Below are positions 58,850 to 64,000 of a stretch of DNA of 64,000 nucleotides, piece after piece. Position 1 is the stretch's first letter. Every line of letters starts with the position of its first letter. A program made the position numbers and the translations under genes. The notes under the pieces are model-generated. The model saw only the letters and a program-made list of their open reading frames with translations. It was not told the DNA's origin and did no database searches. The stretch is from NCBI GenBank assembly GCA_039889245.1, contig JAZGVH010000002.1, forward strand, positions 2,728,001 to 2,792,000, read 5' to 3'. The DNA is from Dermatophilaceae bacterium Soc4.6. GTDB taxonomy: Bacteria; Actinomycetota; Actinomycetes; Actinomycetales; Dermatophilaceae.

Positions 58850-59491
58850 GTGGACCAGGCCGAGTTCGAGCGCTCTGCGCGAGACCTGGTCGGGCGCGAC
58901 CCCGACCTCGCCGCGCTCGTGCGGGTCCACGGCATACCGGCGGTGTGGGCCCGGCCCCCCGGCTTCGCCGCGCTGGTGCTGCTGGTGCTCGAGCAGCAGG
59001 TGTCGCTGGCGTCGGGCGCGGCCGCGTTCCGCCGGGTCCGCGAGCGGATCGGGGCCATGACGCCGGAGGGCGTCCTGGGCACCACCTCGGCGCAGCTGCG
59101 CGAGGACGGCGTCTCGCGCCAGAAGGACCGCTACCTGCGGGCCCTGGCCGACGCCGTCGTGACGGGAGCGCTCGACCTCGGCGCGCTGTCGGACTGCGAC
59201 GACGAGACGGCCCACCGCCGCCTCACCGCACTGCCCGGCATCGGGCGGTGGACCGCCGACTCCTACCTGCTCGCCAGCCTCGGGCGGCCCGATGTGTGGC
59301 CGGTCGGCGACCGTGCGCTGCAGGTGGCGGTCGGGGAGGCCCTGCACCTCGACGCGGTGCCCGGCCCCAGCGATCTCGAGCTCATCGGAGAGCGGTGGAA
59401 ACCGTTGCGGGCCAGCGCGGCCCGGCTGCTGTGGCACGCCTACCTGCAACGGCGAGGGCGCGTCGAGACCGCCACCGACGCCTGGGGGTGA
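58850..59491 (+). CDS. DNA-3-methyladenine glycosylase (HhH-GPD, AlkA type)
   Basis: 213 residues, short AlkA-type base-excision enzyme. Helix-hairpin-helix plus GPD: LTALPGIGRWTADSYLLASL followed by the catalytic Asp in VWPVGDRALQVAVG. FAALVLLVLEQQVSLASGAA is the conserved Q-Q-x-S/V region. No Fe-S cysteines, in contrast to endonuclease III. It removes alkylated purines. Single gene; GTG 58850 with a leaderless -10 box and an inverted repeat just upstream, so it may be damage-responsive. Confidence 0.9.
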   Translation: MDQAEFERSARDLVGRDPDLAALVRVHGIPAVWARPPGFAALVLLVLEQQVSLASGAAAFRRVRERIGAMTPEGVLGTTSAQLREDGVSRQKDRYLRALADAVVTGALDLGALSDCDDETAHRRLTALPGIGRWTADSYLLASLGRPDVWPVGDRALQVAVGEALHLDAVPGPSDLELIGERWKPLRASAARLLWHAYLQRRGRVETATDAWG

Positions 59492-59601
59492 CCGCCGACG
59501 GCGCCCGACCGGTGATGGCACCCTGCCGCCGTCGCGCGCGTCATCTCCCGCGACGGACCCTACGCGTGGGTCCACCCCGGCGGGCCGCTTCGGACAGCAG
59601 A

Positions 59602-60213
59602 TCAGCGGCGGGGGCCGCTCGCGACGGTCTCGATGCGGCGTAACCGCAGTCGCGGTCGGGCGGCGGCCAGCACCGCCGTCGCCCCGGCATATCCGGGGGG
59701 GAGGGGGAGGTCCTCGAGCCACGAGGGTGAGTCGGTCAGCCCCTCGGGGGCCTCGAGCACGGCCGGGCGGCGCCCGGGCTCGCTCACGCGGATCGTGCGG
59801 GGGTTGAGCTCGAGCCCCGTGCCGACGGCCTTGAGGAAGGCCTCCTTGCGGGTCCAGACGCAGCCACGGTCCTGCTGCGTCCCGGCGTGCTCGGCGGGGT
59901 GGAGGGCCACCGCGGCGAAGCCGGCGAAGGCCGTGCGGGCGACCTCCTCGAGGTCGACACCGACCGGTCCGGCCTCGGTCAGGGCGACCGCTGCGAGCCC
60001 GGGTGCGCGGCTGAGGCTGAGGTGCAGCCGGGTGCCCGCCGGCTCGGCGAGCACGGGGCGCCCGTGGTCCGACGACCCGCAGACGGGGCACAGCGAGTCG
60101 ATGCGCACCCGCAGCGGAGCCACCTCGAGGTGCCGGGCCACGGCGCGCACGAGCAGCTCTCGAGCAGGGTCGGCGTCACCCGTGCGGGCCCACCAGACCG
60201 TCAGGTCCACCAC
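59602..60213 (-). CDS. 4'-phosphopantetheinyl transferase, Sfp type
   Basis: 203 residues, shorter than Sfp (~225). Core motifs: HLSLSRAPGLAAVALTEAG, GVDLEEVARTAF (Mg-binding Asp/Glu), and VWTRKEAFLKAVGTGLELNP, the W-x-x-K-E-A-x-x-K signature. An N-terminal pair of cysteines (LCPVCGSSDHGRP) is typical of actinobacterial members. It transfers phosphopantetheine from CoA to carrier proteins of polyketide or nonribosomal-peptide synthases, none of which are in the window. GTG at 60213 or 60210; both fit. Divergent from the kinase gene. Confidence 0.9.
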   Translation of the reverse strand: MVDLTVWWARTGDADPARELLVRAVARHLEVAPLRVRIDSLCPVCGSSDHGRPVLAEPAGTRLHLSLSRAPGLAAVALTEAGPVGVDLEEVARTAFAGFAAVALHPAEHAGTQQDRGCVWTRKEAFLKAVGTGLELNPRTIRVSEPGRRPAVLEAPEGLTDSPSWLEDLPLPPGYAGATAVLAAARPRLRLRRIETVASGPRR

Positions 60214-60279
60214 GACACCATTGGACCATCATCTCGGGCGCGCACGCTCTTCGTGGCTCTGCAACATCCCGACGGGGGC

Positions 60280-60285
60280 CACAAT
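60280..60285 (+). promoter_or_regulatory. -10-like box CACAAT, leaderless promoter
   Basis: Six bases before ATG 60292; lacks the first T of TANNNT. Confidence 0.3.
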
Positions 60286-60291
60286 GTCGGT

Positions 60292-60987
60292 ATGCCGTCA
60301 CCTGGTGTCCCGACGCCGCCGACCTCCCCGCTCGCCGAGGCCGTGCTGGCTCCGCTGCTCGACCGGGCTGCCGAGCTGGTGGACGACGCGCAGGGCCAGC
60401 GGCCCGTCGTCCTCGGGGTCACCGGCTCCCCCGGCGCGGGCAAGACCACGCTCGCCGAGGCCCTCGTGGCGGCACTCGTGGCCGGTGGCCCCGCCCGACC
60501 TCCCCTCGTCGTCTCCCACCTGCCGATGGACGGCTTCCACCTGGCCGACGTGCAGCTGGCCCGTCTCGGTCTCGCCGACCGCAAGGGGGCTCCGGAGACC
60601 TTCGACGTCGACGGCTACCTCGCGGTGCTCCAGCGGGTGCGCAGCGGCGCCGGGCGACCCGTCTACGCCCCGGGCTTCGAGCGCGACCTGGAGCAGCCGA
60701 TCGCCGCAGCCGTCGTCGTCGAGCCGTCGGTGCGCCTGGTCGTCACCGAGGGCAACTACCTCCTGCTCGACGACCCGGCCTGGCGTGCGGTCCGGGGGGC
60801 GATGGATCAGGTCTGGTACGTCGACCTCGACGAGGACGAGCGGCTGCGGCGCCTCGTCGAGCGGCACGTCGCCTTCGGCAAGGAGGCCGACGAGGCCCGG
60901 GCGTGGGCCCTCGGGCCCGACCAGGCCAACGCCCGGCGGGTGGTGGCGACCAGGGACGCCGCCGACCTCGTCGTGACCCTGGGGTAG
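60292..60987 (+). CDS. P-loop nucleoside/nucleotide kinase (uridine kinase-like)
   Basis: 231 residues. Walker A GSPGAGKTTLAEAL, then LPMDGFHLADVQLARLGLAD (D-G-F-H phosphate/nucleoside motif), RKGAPETFDVDGYLAVLQRV, RLVVTEGNYLLLDDPAWRAV (Walker B E-G-N-Y-L) and DVWYVDLDEDERLRRLVERH. This is the FrcK/YFH7-type subgroup of the uridine kinase/pantothenate kinase superfamily, annotated variously as nucleoside kinase or fructose-transport kinase. Substrate unknown. Single gene, ATG 60292 without a ribosome site. Confidence 0.85.
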   Translation: MPSPGVPTPPTSPLAEAVLAPLLDRAAELVDDAQGQRPVVLGVTGSPGAGKTTLAEALVAALVAGGPARPPLVVSHLPMDGFHLADVQLARLGLADRKGAPETFDVDGYLAVLQRVRSGAGRPVYAPGFERDLEQPIAAAVVVEPSVRLVVTEGNYLLLDDPAWRAVRGAMDQVWYVDLDEDERLRRLVERHVAFGKEADEARAWALGPDQANARRVVATRDAADLVVTLG

Positions 60988-61095
60988 TCGGCGCTGCGTG
61001 GCAGGGCCGGTGCCTGCCGTCCCCGCCTCTTGCGGTGACGGCACCGGCCGTAGTGGACTGCGGTCAGCACGTCGCTCCCCTCCGGAAGGCCATCG

Positions 61096-62733
61096 ATGTC
61101 CGATCCCACCACCGCCCTGTCCCAGACGGCCGGCGAGACCGACCTCCCGCTCCTCGAGGTGACCATCGGCGACAGCTTCGACGCGACGGTGGCCCGCTTC
61201 GGCGACCGCGAGGCGCTCGTCGACGTGGCGCAGGCGAGGCGGTGGACCTACGCCGAGCTGGGCGCCGAGGTCGAGCGGCTGGCTCGGGCCTTCGTCGGGG
61301 CCGGGCTCGGCCCGGGTGACCGGGTGGGCATCTGGGCGCCGAACCGTTTCGAGTGGGTGATGGTGCAGTACGCCACAGCCAAGATGGGCGCGATCCTGGT
61401 CAACATCAACCCGTCGTACCGCACCCACGAGCTGAAGTACGTGCTCACCCAGGCCGGCATCACGATGGTCGTCGCTGCTCCCGCCTTCAAGACCAGCGAC
61501 TACGCCGCGATGCTGGCCGAGATCCAGCCCGACGTGGAGACCCTCGAGTCGGTCGTCCTGATGGGCACCGACTCGTGGGATGCCCTGCTGGACAAGGCTG
61601 CTGACGTCACACCAGAGCGACTCGCCGAGATCCAGGGTGGGCTCCGTCCGGGCGACGCCATCAACATCCAGTACACCTCCGGCACCACCGGCTTCCCCAA
61701 GGGCGCGACCCTCAGCCACACCAACATCCTCAACAACGGCTGGTTCGTCGGCGAGCTCTGCCGCTACACCGAGGCCGACCGGGTCTGCATACCCGTGCCG
61801 TTCTACCACTGCTTCGGCATGGTGATGGGCAACCTCGCCTGCACCACCCACGGGGCGGCGATGGTCATCCCCGCGCCCGGCTTCGACCCGGCTGCGACGC
61901 TCCGCGCCGTCCAGGACGAGCGCTGCACCTCGCTGTACGGAGTGCCCACGATGTTCATCGCCGAGTGGGCCCTGCCGGACTTCGCGACGTACGACCTGAG
62001 CAGCCTGCGCACCGGCATCATGGCCGGGTCGCCGTGCCCGGCCGAGATGATGAAGAAGGTCATCGCGGCCGGCATCGACGAGGTCTCGATCTGCTACGGC
62101 ATGACCGAGACCTCACCGGTCTCCACCCAGACCCGGGTCGACGACTCCTTCGAGCGCAAGGTCGGCACCGTCGGTCGGGTGGGGCCGCACCTGCAGATCA
62201 AGGTCGTCGACCCCGTGAGCGGCGAGGTGCTGCCCCGGGGGAGCGCCGGCGAGCTGGCCACGAGGGGCTACTCGGTCATGATCGGCTACTGGGAGGAGCC
62301 GGCCAAGACCGCCGAGGTGCTGCGGGACGGCTGGATGCACACCGGTGACATCGCGGTGATGGACGAGTCGGGATACGTGCAGATCACCGGCCGCATCAAG
62401 GACATGGTCATCCGCGGTGGTGAGAACGTCTACCCGCGTGAGATCGAGGAGTTCCTCTACACCCACCCCGACATCCTCGACGCCCAGGTCATCGGGGTGC
62501 CCGACGAGAGATACGGCGAGGAGCTGTGCGCCTGGGTGCGGATGCGTGAGGGCGCCGAGCCCGTGACGGCGGAGTCGGTGCGCGCCTTCGCCACCGGCAA
62601 GCTGGCGCACTACAAGATCCCGCGCTACGTGCGGATCGTCGACGACTTCCCGATGACCGTGACCGGCAAGGTACGCAAGGTCGAGATGAGGGAGAAGACC
62701 GTCGCTGACCTCGGGCTGGCACCCGCTCCCTGA
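61096..62733 (+). CDS. Fatty-acyl-CoA synthetase (AMP-binding, FadD type)
   Basis: 545 residues, ANL superfamily. Adenylate-forming motifs: P-loop NIQYTSGTTGFPKGATLSHT, then YGMTETSP, MHTGDIAVMDESGYVQITGR, IKDMVIRGGENVYPREIEEF and the thiolation-domain VTGKVRKVEM with its catalytic Lys. This pattern matches medium/long-chain acyl-CoA synthetases. AUG 61096 with GGAAGG. It activates fatty or related carboxylic acids. No beta-oxidation gene is adjacent; single-gene unit. Confidence 0.93.
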   Translation: MSDPTTALSQTAGETDLPLLEVTIGDSFDATVARFGDREALVDVAQARRWTYAELGAEVERLARAFVGAGLGPGDRVGIWAPNRFEWVMVQYATAKMGAILVNINPSYRTHELKYVLTQAGITMVVAAPAFKTSDYAAMLAEIQPDVETLESVVLMGTDSWDALLDKAADVTPERLAEIQGGLRPGDAINIQYTSGTTGFPKGATLSHTNILNNGWFVGELCRYTEADRVCIPVPFYHCFGMVMGNLACTTHGAAMVIPAPGFDPAATLRAVQDERCTSLYGVPTMFIAEWALPDFATYDLSSLRTGIMAGSPCPAEMMKKVIAAGIDEVSICYGMTETSPVSTQTRVDDSFERKVGTVGRVGPHLQIKVVDPVSGEVLPRGSAGELATRGYSVMIGYWEEPAKTAEVLRDGWMHTGDIAVMDESGYVQITGRIKDMVIRGGENVYPREIEEFLYTHPDILDAQVIGVPDERYGEELCAWVRMREGAEPVTAESVRAFATGKLAHYKIPRYVRIVDDFPMTVTGKVRKVEMREKTVADLGLAPAP

Positions 62734-62880
62734 GATCAGGGGCGCGGTCGACCTGCGAGGACCCGGTGTCCTGCCACAGGTGGGCCAGACCACGAGCGGC
62801 GGTCCCGGTCCGTCTCCGGCGGGGGGTCGGACGTCGCGCTCTGGCGGGCGGGCCCGGATATTGCGGGTGACACCGGACCC

Positions 62881-62886
62881 TAGGCT
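62881..62886 (+). promoter_or_regulatory. -10 box TAGGCT, leaderless promoter of argS
   Basis: TAGGCT lies seven bases before the ATG at 62894; there is no ribosome site. Confidence 0.55.
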
Positions 62887-62893
62887 GGTGCCC

Positions 62894-64000
62894 ATGGTCT
62901 CGCCCTCCGCTGCGCTCACTCCCCTGCTCACCTCGGCCATCGCCGCAGCCTTCGGCGAGGACCTGCGCGGCGTGGACCCGGTGCTGCGGCCGAGTCAGTT
63001 CGCCGACCTGCAGTGCAACGCCCCGCTCGCGCTGGCTAAACGGCTGGGCCTGCCGCCGCGCGAGGTCGCGGCCAGGATCGTCGCCGCCCTGGCCGACCTC
63101 GACGTGGACGGCACCTGCAGCGGCGTGCAGATCAGTGGCCCGGGCTTCGTCAACCTCACCCTCGCCGACAGCTGGATCGCCTCCAGGGCCACAGACCTCG
63201 GCGCTGACGACCGTCTCGGGGTGCCGCTGCAGGAGCGTCAGGTCGTGCCGATCGACTACTCCGCGCCCAACGTCGCCAAGGAGATGCACGTCGGCCACCT
63301 GCGCACCACGATCGTCGGGGACGCACTGGCGCGCACCCTGACGCACCTGGGCCACACCGTGATCCGGCAGAACCACATCGGTGACTGGGGCACGCCCTTC
63401 GGCATGCTCATCGAGCACCTGCTCGACGTCGGTGACGACTCGGCCGAGGCCGCCCTGCTGCAAAGCGACCCCAACGCCTTCTACCAGGGCGCCCGGACGA
63501 AGTTCGACGCCGGCGAGCCCTTCGCCACGCGCGCCCGGTCGCGGGTCGTGGCCCTCCAGTCCGGTGACGCCGACACGCTCGTGATCTGGCACCGGCTGGT
63601 CGACCTGTCGAAGCAGTACTTCAACCGGATCTACTCCACCCTCGACGTCACGCTCACCGACGCCGACCTGGCGGGGGAGTCGTCCTACAACGACGAGCTG
63701 GCGCAGATCTGCGACGAGCTCGAGGCGGCGGGGATCGCCACGGTCTCCGACGGGGCCCTGTGCGTCTTCCTCGACGGCTACACCGGTCGCGAGGACAAGC
63801 CCGTGCCGCTCATCATCCGCAAGTCCGACGGGGGCTACGGCTACGGCACGACCGACCTGGCGACCATCCGGCACCGGGTGCGCGACCTGCACGCCGACCG
63901 GGTGCTTTACGTCATCGGGGCGACCCAGGCGCTGCATCTGTCGATGGTCTGGGACACCGCCCGCAAGGCGGGGTGGCTGCCCGTCGACGTCGAGGTCGTG
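62894..64000 (+). CDS. argS: Arginyl-tRNA synthetase, N-terminal part (runs off the window)
   Basis: The first 369 codons of a class I synthetase. Landmarks: an N-terminal additional domain (VLRPSQFADLQCNAPLALAK, with VQISGPGFVNLTL), the HIGH motif as APNVAKEMHVGHLRTTI, then GHTVIRQNHIGDWGTPFGML, and SDGGYGYGTTDLATIRHRVR with VLYVIGATQALHLSMVW from the catalytic fold. The KMSKS region and anticodon-binding domain lie beyond 64000. ATG 62894 is seven bases after a TAGGCT -10 box. Essential gene; charges tRNA-Arg. Confidence 0.96.
   Translation, partial: MVSPSAALTPLLTSAIAAAFGEDLRGVDPVLRPSQFADLQCNAPLALAKRLGLPPREVAARIVAALADLDVDGTCSGVQISGPGFVNLTLADSWIASRATDLGADDRLGVPLQERQVVPIDYSAPNVAKEMHVGHLRTTIVGDALARTLTHLGHTVIRQNHIGDWGTPFGMLIEHLLDVGDDSAEAALLQSDPNAFYQGARTKFDAGEPFATRARSRVVALQSGDADTLVIWHRLVDLSKQYFNRIYSTLDVTLTDADLAGESSYNDELAQICDELEAAGIATVSDGALCVFLDGYTGREDKPVPLIIRKSDGGYGYGTTDLATIRHRVRDLHADRVLYVIGATQALHLSMVWDTARKAGWLPVDVEVV

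Overview
The window is GC-rich DNA with many GTG starts and gene pairs joined by 4-nt GTGA/ATGA stop-start overlaps. At least a dozen genes have a TANNNT-like box 6-8 nt before the start codon and no ribosome binding site, the usual sign of leaderless transcription in Actinobacteria. Gene content (P450-containing carotenoid operon, MMPL exporter, LacI/RpiR/DeoR/MarR regulators, HhH-GPD glycosylase, argS) fits a chromosomal segment of a heterotrophic actinobacterium, perhaps a Micrococcales/Intrasporangiaceae-like organism. That placement is inference. I see no rRNA, tRNA, CRISPR array, insertion sequence or phage gene.

Layout. 0.1-5.4 kb: a minus-strand three-subunit formate dehydrogenase (catalytic subunit with Cys in place of selenocysteine, four-cluster Fe-S subunit, NrfD-type membrane subunit). 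5.4-11.5 kb: single genes (small regulator-like protein, EAL-HDOD protein, TPR-like protein, IS1096-passenger-like protein, two alpha/beta hydrolases). 12.4-14.65 kb: a decayed block, with an M20 peptidase pseudogene followed by a GntR regulator fused to pieces of a hydrolase and an aldo/keto reductase. 14.7-15.8 kb: truncated-globin-like protein and a PEBP lipoprotein. 15.9-30.1 kb: a peptide-utilisation region, with RpiR regulator and SDR facing a dpp-type ABC transporter operon that continues into a D-aminopeptidase, an isoaspartyl peptidase, an SDR and a hydrolase; a convergent set encodes a ThDP enzyme, an SDR and an amidase. 30.3-38.9 kb: chemoreceptor, glycogen-debranching-like hydrolase divergent from a LacI-ABC sugar operon with twin operators, and a CBS protein.

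38.9-44.0 kb: a tightly overlapped carotenoid operon (phytoene synthase, desaturase, cytochrome P450, membrane glycosyltransferase) without a lycopene cyclase. 44.1-45.0 kb: paired CrcB fluoride channels. 45.1-46.2 kb: a biotin carboxylase remnant and a metallo-beta-lactamase-fold lactonase. 46.6-51.6 kb: a DeoR-linked operon (dehydrogenase, FGGY kinase, PfkB kinase, class II aldolase) that reads as a complete polyol/ketose-to-triose route without its own transporter. 51.6-64 kb: geranylgeranyl-reductase-like flavoprotein, aldo/keto reductase, DUF2231-Rieske protein, sugar-permease remnant, MarR/MMPL pair, DNA glycosylase, phosphopantetheinyl transferase, kinase, acyl-CoA synthetase, and the first 369 codons of argS.

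The most notable features are the D-peptide locus, the cyclase-less P450 carotenoid operon, the polyol operon and the repeated gene decay (at least six gene fragments).
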